The notes beneath the pieces are model-generated. The model ran no database searches, was not told where the DNA came from, and worked only from the letters and a program-made list of their open reading frames with translations. Positions 35,701 to 43,291 of a stretch of DNA of 64,000 bases are shown here, in pieces. Location: positions 1-64,000 of the forward strand of contig JAVBPC010000056.1 of the NCBI GenBank assembly GCA_031549905.1. Direction: 5' to 3'. The translations under genes and the position numbers were made by a program. Every line of letters starts with the position of its first letter. Positions within the stretch are counted from its first letter, which is position 1. Origin of the DNA: Avichristensenella sp031549905. Its GTDB lineage: Bacteria > Bacillota > Clostridia > Christensenellales > Aristaeellaceae.

Positions 35701-36816
35701 AAGCTTGCGGCTGCCGTACACGAACTTGTCAAACGGCCACTTGGGCAGCTTCACGATGATGTAATCCGGGTCCGGCTCGTAGAAAGCGGGGCTGTGGCCG
35801 CCCACGGCGGTGGTCAGCTCCGGCAGCGTGAACCCGACCGCGATCAGCGACGATACCTTCGCGATGGGGTATCCTGTGGCCTTCGATGCCAGCGCGGAGG
35901 ACCTCGACACGCGCGGGTTGACCTCGATCACGGCGTACTCCAGGCTATCAGGCTTTAGCGCGAACTGACAGTTGCATCCGCCCATCACGCCAAGGCGCTT
36001 TACCATCTTGATCGCCGCGCCGCGCAGCAGCTGGAATTCTTCTTGTGTCAAAGACTGTATGGGCGCGACCACGATCGAATCGCCGGTGTGCACGCCCACG
36101 GGGTCAACGTTTTCCATCCCGCAGATGCAGATGGCGTTGTCGTCGCCGTCGCGCATCACCTCAAACTCAATTTCCTTCCAGCCGGCCACGCTCTTTTCCA
36201 CCAGGATTTGCCCGATGGGCGATGCGCGCAGCCCGCCGGTGGCGATTTCGCTCAGCTCCGCCGCGTCCGCCGCGATGCCGCCGCCGCTGCCGCCCAGCGT
36301 GAACGCGGGCCGCACGATCAGCGGGTAGCCGATCCTGTCCGCAAGCGCCAGCGCGTCTTCCAGCGTGGTCACCACATCGGAGGGAATCACCGGTTCACCG
36401 ATCTCTTCCATCGTCTGTTTGAAGCTCAGGCGGTCTTCCGCCCTGTCGATGGTATCCAGACTTGCGCCCAAGAGACGAACGCCCTCCGCGTCCAGAAAAC
36501 CTTCCTTGGCAAGCTGCATGGACAGCGTCAGCCCGTTCTGACCCCCAAGCGTAGAAAGGAGGCTGTCCGGCTTCTCCTTTCGGATGATCCGCTTGACAAC
36601 CTCCGTCGTTAGGGGTTCTATGTAGATGCGGTCGGCAAACGCGCGATCCGTCATGATGGTGGCAGGGTTTGGGTTGATGAGGATGACCTCTATCCCCGCC
36701 TCCTTCAAGGCCCTGCAAGCTTGGGAACCCGCGTAGTCAAATTCCGCCGCCTGGCCAATGACAATCGCCCCAGAACCGATGATCAGTACGCGTTTCACAC
36801 CTGGGAATACCGGCAT
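32785..36816 (-). CDS. carB: Carbamoyl-phosphate synthase large subunit fused to a diaminopimelate epimerase-like domain
   Basis: 1343-residue fusion. Residues 1-1059 are a complete CarB: the N-terminal carboxyphosphate ATP-grasp half (VLIIGSGAIVIGQAAEFDYAG), the C-terminal carbamate-forming half (VIVFGSGPIRIGQGIEFDYAS) and the MGS-like allosteric domain (PLYATHGTGKALEEAG). It makes carbamoyl phosphate for arginine and pyrimidines. Residues 1060-1343 (MSHKKRPLRFVKMRGSGNDS onward) are a full-length DapF fold, which normally interconverts LL- and meso-diaminopimelate for lysine and peptidoglycan. No stop separates them. In the DapF part the second catalytic Cys is kept (ETPACGTGAC, C1286) but the first is Ala (GSEGEIAGNALRC, A1137). 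The ATG at 36816 has AGGAGG. Last gene of the arg operon; carA is absent. Confidence 0.93.
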   Translation of the reverse strand: MPVFPGVKRVLIIGSGAIVIGQAAEFDYAGSQACRALKEAGIEVILINPNPATIMTDRAFADRIYIEPLTTEVVKRIIRKEKPDSLLSTLGGQNGLTLSMQLAKEGFLDAEGVRLLGASLDTIDRAEDRLSFKQTMEEIGEPVIPSDVVTTLEDALALADRIGYPLIVRPAFTLGGSGGGIAADAAELSEIATGGLRASPIGQILVEKSVAGWKEIEFEVMRDGDDNAICICGMENVDPVGVHTGDSIVVAPIQSLTQEEFQLLRGAAIKMVKRLGVMGGCNCQFALKPDSLEYAVIEVNPRVSRSSALASKATGYPIAKVSSLIAVGFTLPELTTAVGGHSPAFYEPDPDYIIVKLPKWPFDKFVYGSRKLGPQMKATGEVMAIGQTFEQALLKAVRGVEIGLDFIRDPHFAQIPDAQIICRLADCTDERIFIVAEALARGVSVDDVYRITQINPWFLSRMLGIVQMQARLEAGEDVSAEARHMGFPDAVISRFLGRKVEHHHAVYRVVDPAGAGMRIKSPYFYGVPDGENEAEAFINADTSGKKRVIVFGSGPIRIGQGIEFDYASVHCVWTLKSLGYEVIMVNNNPETVSTDSETADRLYFEPLYPEDVADIIATEKPWGAVVAFGGQTAIRLTKHLSRLGVPILGTSADGIDMAEDRERFDALLTELQIKRPEGRTVRTEDEAIKAANELGYPVLVRPSYVLGGQNMIIAYTDADIHEYMRIILAAGIENPILIDQYLMGMEVEVDAISDGADILIPGIMEHIERAGVHSGDSIAVYPAWHLNGALTRRLIDATRALALGLATRGLINIQYIVHDNDIFVIEANPRASRTVPYLSKVTGLPIVDLAVRAMLGEKLSGMGYGTGLYGKSAYFAVKVPTFSFEKLQDVDTQLGPEMKSTGEVLGVGRTVEEALYKGLTAAGYKLTPGGGVLFSVREIDRAECARVARAFAAAGCPLYATHGTGKALEEAGIPVVATLPSLHEDPDAALRLVESGAVRYVVSTSSKGRIPTRASVRLRRKAVERGIPALTSLDTALALVRALGSKFSPGSVELVDINRMSHKKRPLRFVKMRGSGNDSIFFDCFDQEVESPESISVQMSSRSFGVGGDGITLILPDDTADARMRMFNADGSEGEIAGNALRCVAKYLYESGRVRKEKMLLHTGAGRKEVEVFPRDGVVEWACVAMGEARFAPEGVPVLLPGQEVVDREAIVGKRPARITCLSMGNPHCVIFVPDVSQVDVPVWGPQIEHDPLFPKRVNASFVQVEGRRTLRMRVWERGLGETPACGTGACAAAVAAVKLGHCPEDTDITVHLPGGDLVVRVVGQRVWLTGDAYKDFEGVIEV

Positions 36817-36849
36817 CTTTTTTTCCTCCTGATATAGAATGCGCGTGTG

Positions 36850-37044
36850 TACAAGGGGGACACGTCCCCCTTGTAAGAACCCCCTCACGCCCTTCCGGGC
36901 GTGCAGGGTAGAAAAACCTTGCGGTTTTTCTGTCCGTTCGGCGGCTAAGCCGCCGATGCCGGATTACAGTCGAGGGGTTGAGACCCCTCGAGCACCCGGG
37001 CTGGGCGTTCCCTCGAAATTCATGGAATTTCGAGTTGGAACGCC
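36850..37044. repeat. Array of six tandem palindromes between argF and carB
   Basis: Successive perfect or near-perfect hairpins: 36850-36875 (TACAAGGGGGAC/GTCCCCCTTGTA), 36886-36903 (CACGCCC/GGGCGTG), 36911-36930 (GAAAAACC/GGTTTTTC), 36939-36955 (CGGCGGC/GCCGCCG), 36970-36991 (TCGAGGGGT/ACCCCTCGA) and 37004-37044 (GGCGTTCC..GGAACGCC enclosing CGAAATTC/GAATTTCG). No gene is present in this 255-bp gap. The array could reduce carB expression relative to the upstream arg genes. Similar arrays are at 42319-42422 and 45762-45809. Confidence 0.75.
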
Positions 37045-37071
37045 GTATGGGGTCGGCGAAGGCCAGGCTTT

Positions 37072-37977
37072 TTACCCCAACAGAGTCTTCAGCACGGCTT
37101 TCTGCGCATGCAGGCGGTTCTCCGCCTCATCGAATATTTCATTCGCGTGGGATTCGAACACATCAGCCGTTATTTCTTCGCCGCGGTGCGCGGGCAGGCA
37201 ATGCTGCACCATGCAGCCGCTGTTAGCGACAGAAAGCAGTTTTTCGTTCACCTGGTAGCCCTGGAACGCGGTGAGGCGCTCCTGCTTTTCGGCTTCCTGG
37301 CCCATCGATGTCCACACATCCGTGTAGAGCACGTCCGCGCCCTCAGCAGCTTTCATGGGGTCATCCGTCATGCGGAATTTCGCGCCATACTCCGCCGCGA
37401 AGCTCAGCACCGACGGGTCAGGCCGGTACCCTACCGGGCACGCAACGGAAACGTTCATCCCCACCTTCAGGCCGCCCGCGATCAAAGAGTTCGCCATGTT
37501 GTTGCCATCCCCAATGTAGCACAGCGTCAGGCCCGAAAGCGTGCCCTTGTGCTCGCGGATGGTCATCAGGTCGGCCAGCACCTGGCAGGGGTGCGCGAAG
37601 TCCGTCAGCCCGTTGATGATCGGAATCGACCCATATTTCGCCAAGCCTTCGACATCTTCCTGCTTGAATGTGCGAATCATGATGCCATCCAAATAGCGGG
37701 ACAGCACGCGCGCGGTATCTTCAATGGGTTCGCCGCGGCCGATTTGCAGGTCGTTCCCTGACAGAAACAGCGCCGAGCCGCCCAGCTGGTACATGCCCAC
37801 CTCAAAGGAGACGCGCGTCCTGGTGGATGCCTTTGTGAAGATCATGCCCAGCGTTTTGCCCTTGAGCGGCGCATGCTCAATGCCGTGCTTGCGCTCGTAT
37901 TTCAGTTGGTCGGCCAGGTTCAGCAGTTCGATGATTTCTTCGCCCGTCAGGTCCAGCAGTTTCAGCAGGTGCTTCAT
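37072..37977 (-). CDS. argF: Ornithine carbamoyltransferase
   Basis: 301-residue enzyme that joins carbamoyl phosphate and ornithine to citrulline. Carbamoyl-phosphate site STRTR in KASTRTRVSFEVG, then HPCQVLADL, and the ornithine-binding HCLPAHRGEE near the C-terminus. It follows argD by 3 bp and precedes carB, which supplies its substrate. Length and motifs are normal for anabolic OTC; the order argCJBDF is a classical arginine biosynthesis operon of Bacillota. Confidence 0.96.
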   Translation of the reverse strand: MKHLLKLLDLTGEEIIELLNLADQLKYERKHGIEHAPLKGKTLGMIFTKASTRTRVSFEVGMYQLGGSALFLSGNDLQIGRGEPIEDTARVLSRYLDGIMIRTFKQEDVEGLAKYGSIPIINGLTDFAHPCQVLADLMTIREHKGTLSGLTLCYIGDGNNMANSLIAGGLKVGMNVSVACPVGYRPDPSVLSFAAEYGAKFRMTDDPMKAAEGADVLYTDVWTSMGQEAEKQERLTAFQGYQVNEKLLSVANSGCMVQHCLPAHRGEEITADVFESHANEIFDEAENRLHAQKAVLKTLLG

Positions 37978-37980
37978 GGG

Positions 37981-39156
37981 TCAAACCTCCTTCAGCGCGC
38001 TTTCAAGCCGCGCCAGCCCTTCGTCTATTTCTTCTTTGGTGATGGAAAGCGGCGGCAGCAGCCGCAGGCGGTCCTTGGCGGTCAGCGTCAGCACGCCGTT
38101 TGCGATGCCCTTTTCCACCACAGCCCGCGCGGTCGCGCCGGAAAGCGTCGCACCGATCATCAGCCCAAGGCCGGATACGCCGGTCACATGCGGCATGGCG
38201 GAAAGCTTTTCGCGGATGTACGCGCCCTTTTCTTTCACGGACTGCAAAAATTTCTCATCAATTTGAGAAAGCACATACAGCGCGCCCGCCGCAACGCCGG
38301 GGCTGCCGCCAAATGTGGTCGCATGCTCGCCGGGGCACAGCACCGTCTCCGTCTTTTCACCGAACAGCACAGCGCCGATGGGCAGCCCGCCGCCAAGCCC
38401 TTTCGCGCAGGTGACGATATCCGGCGTGATGCCAAACTGCTCAAACGCGAACAGCGTGCCCGTACGGCCGATGCCGGTCTGCACCTCATCCACGATCAGC
38501 AGGATGTTCTTGCTGGCGCACGCATCAGCGATGCCTTGGACATACTCTTTCGCAAGCGGTACCACGCCGCCCTCGCCCTGCACCATCTCGATCATGACCG
38601 CGCATACGTTGTCGTCAATCTGCGCAAGCGTGCCTTCCAGGTTGCCCGCCGGAGCGTAGCGGAAGCCCTCGGTGAACGGATGGAAGTGCTGATGAAACGC
38701 ACCCTGCCCGGTGGCGGCCAGCGTGGTCACCGTGCGGCCGTGAAACGACTGCGTCAGCGTCACGATGGTGTGACAGTCGGGTCCATGGTTTGCATGCCCC
38801 CACTTGCGCGCGCATTTGATCGCGCCCTCGTTCGTTTCCGCGCCGGAATTGGCGAAAAACACCTTCTTCATGCCGGTGCGCGTGCACAGCTGCTTGGCAA
38901 GCTCCGCGCAGGGGCCGGTGGCGTACAGGTTGGATGTGTGCTGCAACGTGCACAGCTGCCGATGCACCGCATCCGCCCAGCCTTTATCGGCAAACCCCAG
39001 CGCGTTCACGCCGATGCCGGATGTCATATCGATGTATTCATGCCCGGCGTCATCCGCGCAATGCGCGCCCTCGCCCTTCACAATGGCGATGGGGAACCTT
39101 GTATAGGTATGCGCCACATATTGCTGGTCTATTTCCCAAATGGTCTGATTTGCCAT
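37981..39156 (-). CDS. argD: Acetylornithine aminotransferase
   Basis: 391-residue class III PLP aminotransferase converting N-acetylglutamate semialdehyde to N-acetylornithine; many also act on succinyl-diaminopimelate. Visible blocks: FFANSGAETNEGAIKCARK, FHGRTVTTLAATGQ, LIVDEVQTGIGRTG and the PLP lysine in VTCAKGLGGGLPIGA. It starts 11 bp after argB and ends 3 bp before argF. Confidence 0.95.
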   Translation of the reverse strand: MANQTIWEIDQQYVAHTYTRFPIAIVKGEGAHCADDAGHEYIDMTSGIGVNALGFADKGWADAVHRQLCTLQHTSNLYATGPCAELAKQLCTRTGMKKVFFANSGAETNEGAIKCARKWGHANHGPDCHTIVTLTQSFHGRTVTTLAATGQGAFHQHFHPFTEGFRYAPAGNLEGTLAQIDDNVCAVMIEMVQGEGGVVPLAKEYVQGIADACASKNILLIVDEVQTGIGRTGTLFAFEQFGITPDIVTCAKGLGGGLPIGAVLFGEKTETVLCPGEHATTFGGSPGVAAGALYVLSQIDEKFLQSVKEKGAYIREKLSAMPHVTGVSGLGLMIGATLSGATARAVVEKGIANGVLTLTAKDRLRLLPPLSITKEEIDEGLARLESALKEV

Positions 39157-39167
39157 GGTATTACCTC

Positions 39168-40028
39168 CTAATGAAACAGCGTGCCGATGCCTTCATCTGA
39201 AAACAGTTCCAGCAAGATCGCGTGCGGGATGCGCCCGTCGATCATCACCGCGCGCTTGACACCTCGGCGCACGGCCTCCACGCAGCACTGCACCTTGGGG
39301 ATCATCCCCCCGCCGATGATGCCCTGCCGCACCAGCGCCGGCACCTCGCTGACCTGCACCATGGGGATCAGGCTGCTGTCGTCGCCCAGCGTTTTTAGCA
39401 GGCCGCGCACATCCGTCATCATCACGATGTTTTCCGCGCCCAGCGCGCCCGCAATGGCGGCGGCGGCCGTATCGGCGTTGATGTTGTACACCTGGCCCTG
39501 CGCGTCGGCCGCCACAGTCGCGATGATCGGGATGTAGCCGTTTTTCAGCGCATCCAGGATCGGCTCGATGTGCACCTGCGTGACCTCGCCCACAAAGCCC
39601 AGGTCCTCTTCCGCCTCCAGCTTTTTAGCCATCAGCATGCCGCCATCCAGCCCGCACAAACCCATCGCCTTGCCGCCCATGGACTGCACCTTGGCGACCA
39701 GGTCCTTGTTTGTCTTGCCGGACAGCACCATCTGCACAACCTCGACCGTCTGCGCATCAGTATAGCGCAGGCCGTTCACGAAGCGGGACTGCACGCCCAT
39801 CTTCTTCAGCGTATCGGTGATATCGGGCCCGCCGCCGTGCACAAGCACCACCTTCACCCCCACCAGCGACAGCAGAATGATGTCGCTCATGACGGCGTTT
39901 CGCAAATCTTCCGAAACCATGGCGTTGCCGCCGTATTTGACAACGACGATCCGGCCGGCGTACTTCTGAATATACGGCAGCGCCTGGGTGAGCACCTGGG
40001 CCTTGCCTTCGTTGGACATGGTGTACAT
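39168..40028 (-). CDS. argB: Acetylglutamate kinase
   Basis: 286-residue amino-acid kinase that phosphorylates N-acetylglutamate. Nucleotide and substrate blocks: VVVKYGGNAM, LVHGGGPDITDTLKKMG, YNINADTAAAAIAGALGAE and MTDVRGLL. The C-terminal GGGMIPKVQCCVEAVRRGVKRA is the region that senses arginine in the hexameric, feedback-inhibited form, although the N-terminal helix needed for hexamers is short here (MYTMSNEGKAQVLTQALPYIQ, cut at 20 shown). AGGAG precedes the ATG at 40028. Confidence 0.95.
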   Translation of the reverse strand: MYTMSNEGKAQVLTQALPYIQKYAGRIVVVKYGGNAMVSEDLRNAVMSDIILLSLVGVKVVLVHGGGPDITDTLKKMGVQSRFVNGLRYTDAQTVEVVQMVLSGKTNKDLVAKVQSMGGKAMGLCGLDGGMLMAKKLEAEEDLGFVGEVTQVHIEPILDALKNGYIPIIATVAADAQGQVYNINADTAAAAIAGALGAENIVMMTDVRGLLKTLGDDSSLIPMVQVSEVPALVRQGIIGGGMIPKVQCCVEAVRRGVKRAVMIDGRIPHAILLELFSDEGIGTLFH

Positions 40029-40054
40029 GCTATTTCTCCTATTCGGATACAGTT

Positions 40055-41269
40055 TCAGGTGCGGTAGTCGCCGTTGATCTTCACATAATCATACGTCAGG
40101 TCACAGCCCCATGCGGTGGCCTCGCCCGCGCCCTGCTTCATATCAATCAAAATGTCAATCTCATCATCCGTCAGCACTTTCTTGGCCTCCGCCTCGCTGA
40201 AAGGCACGCCGCTGCCATTTTGACAGACCAGAATCTGCCCCGCCTTTGAATGAATATTCACGGAAACGGTATCAATCTGGAAATCTCCCGGCGTGTAGCC
40301 GATGGCGCACAGGATGCGGCCCCAGTTGGCATCCGCGCCAAACATCGCCGTTTTGCACAGCGGGGAATTGATCACCGAGCGCGCGATGGCCTTGGCAAGC
40401 GCGGTATCCGGCGCGCCCTTGATGGCGCAGGTGACAAGCTTCGTCGCGCCCTCGCCGTCCTTCGCCATCATGCGGGTGAGGCACACGCTGACCTCTTTCA
40501 GGGCCGCGACAAACGCGTCGTACGCGGGGCCTTCCCTGTCGATGACGGGGTTGCCCGCAAGGCCGTTGGCCAGCACGGAAACCATGTCGTTGGTGGATGT
40601 ATCGCCGTCCACAATCAGCATGTTGAACGTGTCATTCACCACCGCGTGCAGGGCTTTGTCCAGCATGGCGGAAGTTATCGCCGCGTCGGTGGTGACAAAG
40701 CAGAGCATCGTCGCCATGTTGGGCGCGATCATCCCGGAGCCCTTCGTCATCGCTCCAATTGTGCAGGCAACGCCGTCCACGGCAAACGCGGTGTCAACGT
40801 ACTTGGCAACTAGGTCGGTCGTCATGATGGCTTCCGCCGCCGCCAGCCCGCCTTCGTACGACAGCTGCGCGACCAACTCCGGCATGCCCTCGGCAATGGG
40901 TTCCAGCGGCAGAGGCTGCCCGATCACGCCGGTGGATGCGATGATCACATCGCTTTCCAAAATGCCGGCGGCATCCGCCAGCAACTTCGACATGGCATTG
41001 GCTTTGTCCACGCCGTCCGCATTGCAGGTGTTGGCGTTGCCGCTGTTGCACAGCATCGCACGGGCGGTGCCGTCCGCAATGTGGTTCCGGGTCACGGTGA
41101 TCGGCGCGCCGTACACCTTGTTGCGGGTGTAGACCGCCGCCGCCTGGCACGGCACATCGGACAAGACCAGCGCCAGGTCCTTCTTGCTGTGGTTCTTGCG
41201 GATGCCGCAGTGTATGCCCGACGCCTTAAAACCCTTTGGGGCGCAAACGCCTTTGCTTGTAGGCTGCAT
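40055..41269 (-). CDS. argJ: Bifunctional glutamate N-acetyltransferase/ornithine acetyltransferase
   Basis: 404-residue ArgJ, which recycles the acetyl group from acetylornithine to glutamate and may also use acetyl-CoA. The self-cleavage site is intact: KGSGMIAPNMATML, cut between Ala and Thr so that Thr becomes the nucleophile of the beta chain. The ATG at 41269 has AAAGGA nine bases upstream; a TTG eighteen bases earlier is in frame but overlaps that ribosome site. No argA or argE is seen, so the cyclic pathway is used. Confidence 0.95.
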   Translation of the reverse strand: MQPTSKGVCAPKGFKASGIHCGIRKNHSKKDLALVLSDVPCQAAAVYTRNKVYGAPITVTRNHIADGTARAMLCNSGNANTCNADGVDKANAMSKLLADAAGILESDVIIASTGVIGQPLPLEPIAEGMPELVAQLSYEGGLAAAEAIMTTDLVAKYVDTAFAVDGVACTIGAMTKGSGMIAPNMATMLCFVTTDAAITSAMLDKALHAVVNDTFNMLIVDGDTSTNDMVSVLANGLAGNPVIDREGPAYDAFVAALKEVSVCLTRMMAKDGEGATKLVTCAIKGAPDTALAKAIARSVINSPLCKTAMFGADANWGRILCAIGYTPGDFQIDTVSVNIHSKAGQILVCQNGSGVPFSEAEAKKVLTDDEIDILIDMKQGAGEATAWGCDLTYDYVKINGDYRT

Positions 41270-41302
41270 AAAATTACGTCCTTTCAAAGTCTCTGTAATG
41301 GA

Positions 41303-42229
41303 TCAAAACCCCGTGTCTTCCGCAATCCCCAGCGCGATGTTCATGCACTGCATCGCCGCGCCGGATGCGCCCTTGCCCAAATTGTCAAACACGCTGACCA
41401 GCGTAAACATCTCATCGTTGCCGATAACGTAAAGGGTCAGATCATTCGTGCCCGCGTTCAGGTTCGCGGGGAGGAAGCCGTCCTCCGGCGCCGGTTTCAC
41501 GGTTACAAAGCGCTGCCCGGCGTAGTGCGCGGCCAGGGTTTCTTCCAGTTGCGCGCGGGTCATCGGCTTTTCAAGCTGCGACGCGTGCAGCGGAATGCTC
41601 ACCGCCATGCCCTGGTAGAAATCCGCGACGATGGGGTTGAACGCCGGGGGCATTTGAAGCCCCGTGCGCCGCGCCATCTCCGGCAGGTGCTTGTGCGCCA
41701 TGGAAAGCGCATACTGGCGCGGGCTGTTGTAGACGCCCGGCCTGCTTTCATCCTGATACTGCGCGATCATCTTCTTGCCGCCGCCGGAATAACCGGTTAC
41801 GGAATGGCAACTGACCTGCGCCGCCGGGGATAGCAGCCCCGGCGCCACCAGCGGGTACACCGCCGCGATAAACCCGGTCGCATGGCAGCCCGGCACCGCG
41901 ATGCGGTGGGCACATTCCACGTTTCGTCGGTGTTCCCCCGACAGCTCCGGCAGGCCGTACGCCCAGCCCTCCGCCGTGCGGTGCGCGGTGCTGGTATCCA
42001 GCACGCGGACGTGCGGGTTTGTCACCAGGCTTACTGATTCCCGCGCCGCGTCATCCGGCAGGCATAGGATCGCCGCATCCGCCGCGTTCAGCAGCGCGGC
42101 CCGGGCGGCAGGGTCCTTGCGCTTTTCCGGGTCAATTTGCAGCACTTCCACATCGGCCCTTTTCGAAAGCCTTTCGTGGATCGCAAGCCCGGTGGTGCCC
42201 TCCTGCCCATCGACGAAAACCTTGTACAT
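41303..42229 (-). CDS. argC: N-acetyl-gamma-glutamyl-phosphate reductase, short (type 2) form
   Basis: 308-residue NADPH-dependent reductase for the third step of arginine synthesis. N-terminal FVDGQEGTTGLAIHERL is the NADP-binding segment, and the catalytic Cys lies in AVPGCHATGFIAAVYPL. At 308 residues it belongs to the short ArgC type, not the ~345-residue type of B. subtilis. First gene of the operon, with a consensus promoter 40 bp upstream. Confidence 0.94.
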   Translation of the reverse strand: MYKVFVDGQEGTTGLAIHERLSKRADVEVLQIDPEKRKDPAARAALLNAADAAILCLPDDAARESVSLVTNPHVRVLDTSTAHRTAEGWAYGLPELSGEHRRNVECAHRIAVPGCHATGFIAAVYPLVAPGLLSPAAQVSCHSVTGYSGGGKKMIAQYQDESRPGVYNSPRQYALSMAHKHLPEMARRTGLQMPPAFNPIVADFYQGMAVSIPLHASQLEKPMTRAQLEETLAAHYAGQRFVTVKPAPEDGFLPANLNAGTNDLTLYVIGNDEMFTLVSVFDNLGKGASGAAMQCMNIALGIAEDTGF

Positions 42230-42264
42230 CGCGCAGCCTCCGCATAATCATTCGGTCTTGTTGT

Positions 42265-42293
42265 ATATTATACGCTCCAGGGGCATTTGTCAA
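42265..42293 (-). promoter_or_regulatory. Promoter of the arginine operon
   Basis: Minus strand: TTGACA (42288-42293), 17 bases, TAATAT (42265-42270), or TATAAT with 15 bases. GTATAATATAC is a small palindrome over the -10 and ATGATTATGC follows, an AT-rich pattern that could be an ArgR site, though the match is weak. Confidence 0.65.
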
Positions 42294-42318
42294 GCAGAAA
42301 TATGCAAAAAAAGAACGC

Positions 42319-42422
42319 TGGGACTCCGTCCCAGACCCCGCCAAAGGGCTTTGCCCTTTGGAATCCCTTCTTTTCGCCTCGCGGCGGGTTGGATTTTATG
42401 AATCCTTCCTATGAAGGGATTC
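42319..42422. repeat. Palindrome array upstream of the argC promoter
   Basis: Hairpins at 42319-42333 (TGGGAC/GTCCCA), 42341-42361 (CCAAAGGGC/GCCCTTTGG) and 42400-42422 (GAATCCTT/AAGGGATTC). Together with the adjoining hairpin element (42433-42594) and a further palindrome near 42610-42630 (TCAGGGGCA/TGCCCCTGA) they fill the 444-bp gap between argC and engB. No gene is seen. Confidence 0.65.
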
Positions 42423-42432
42423 TTAAGAGCCT

Positions 42433-42594
42433 TAGAGCAATTTTCGGGAAGATTCGGAATGGATTTGCGAGAGATTTTGCCGTTTCGCTAAGCCGAGGGA
42501 ACAAGGCGTAGCAGCGCTACGCCGCGTGGACGAGGCAACGCGAGGCGGCAAAAGATCCGCAAAGACGTTCCGAATGTTTCCGCAAAATGCTCTA
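42433..42594. mobile_element. TA-bounded hairpin element, family 1 copy B (162 bp)
   Basis: Same length, ends (TAGAGCA...TGCTCTA) and centre (GGCGTAGCAGCGCTACGCC) as 28304-28465, with only scattered base changes. Non-coding and able to fold as one long hairpin in either strand. Confidence 0.75.
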
Positions 42595-42673
42595 GGCCCT
42601 TAAGCGGGGTTCAGGGGCAGTGCCCCTGACGTTCCTTGTTCCTGCCATAGCAACCCTATTGGGCTGCAATTAT

Positions 42674-43291
42674 TCATTCCAAGGGCAGCGTTTCGCCTTC
42701 CGCCTGCGCCTGCTCCGCTACCTGACCCAGCAGCTCGCGCACCTGGTCCGCACCGGTGCCATCCTCGGCGGAAAAGGCGATCACCTGCCACGGCTGCACC
42801 TGCAGCGCCCGGCAGATGGCGTGTATCTTCTGCATGCGCTGCGCGCGGCTGAGCTTATCCGCCTTGGTGGCGATTACCGTGAACGGCAGCCCCGTGGCGC
42901 GCAAAAATTCGTGCATGCCCAGGTCTTCGCCGGTGGGATCGTGCCTTATATCCACCAGGTGCAGCACGCGCGTCAGCAGCCCGGATGTTGCAAAATACCC
43001 TTCCATCATGTCCGACCACTTGGCCTTTTCGGCCTTGGGCACCTTGGCGAAGCCGTATCCCGGCAGGTCAACCAGATGCAGCGCGTCGTTGATGCGGTAG
43101 ATGTTGATCAGCCGCGTTTTGCCCGGCGTGCCGGATACCTTGGCCAGGCCGTTCCGCCCGCAAACGCGGTTGATCAAAGATGACTTGCCCACGTTGCTTT
43201 TGCCCGCCATCGCAATTTCCGGCAGGCCGATGCCCTCATAGTTGCCGTAACGGGGCAGCGATGTGATAAACTGGGATCGCTTAATGTCCAT
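42674..43291 (-). CDS. engB: Ribosome-biogenesis GTPase EngB/YsxC
   Basis: 205-residue TRAFAC GTPase needed for 50S subunit assembly. G1 AGKSNVGKSSLIN, G2 region KVSGTPGKTRLINIY, G3 VDLPGYGFAKV, G4 TKADKL and G5 FSAEDGTG are all intact. It overlaps the end of lonA by 11 bp, the lonA-ysxC order known from B. subtilis. Confidence 0.96.
   Translation of the reverse strand: MDIKRSQFITSLPRYGNYEGIGLPEIAMAGKSNVGKSSLINRVCGRNGLAKVSGTPGKTRLINIYRINDALHLVDLPGYGFAKVPKAEKAKWSDMMEGYFATSGLLTRVLHLVDIRHDPTGEDLGMHEFLRATGLPFTVIATKADKLSRAQRMQKIHAICRALQVQPWQVIAFSAEDGTGADQVRELLGQVAEQAQAEGETLPLE

Noticed and set aside
34363..35958. A 531-codon plus-strand open frame inside carB (also 32881-34170, and 9113-10534 on the minus strand)
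   Set aside because: All are shadows of well-conserved enzymes on the other strand, without ribosome sites or recognisable domains.
36817..36888. Upstream in-frame start for carB at 36888
   Set aside because: It would read through the AGGAGG site and a palindrome; CarB begins with the usual short lead at 36816.
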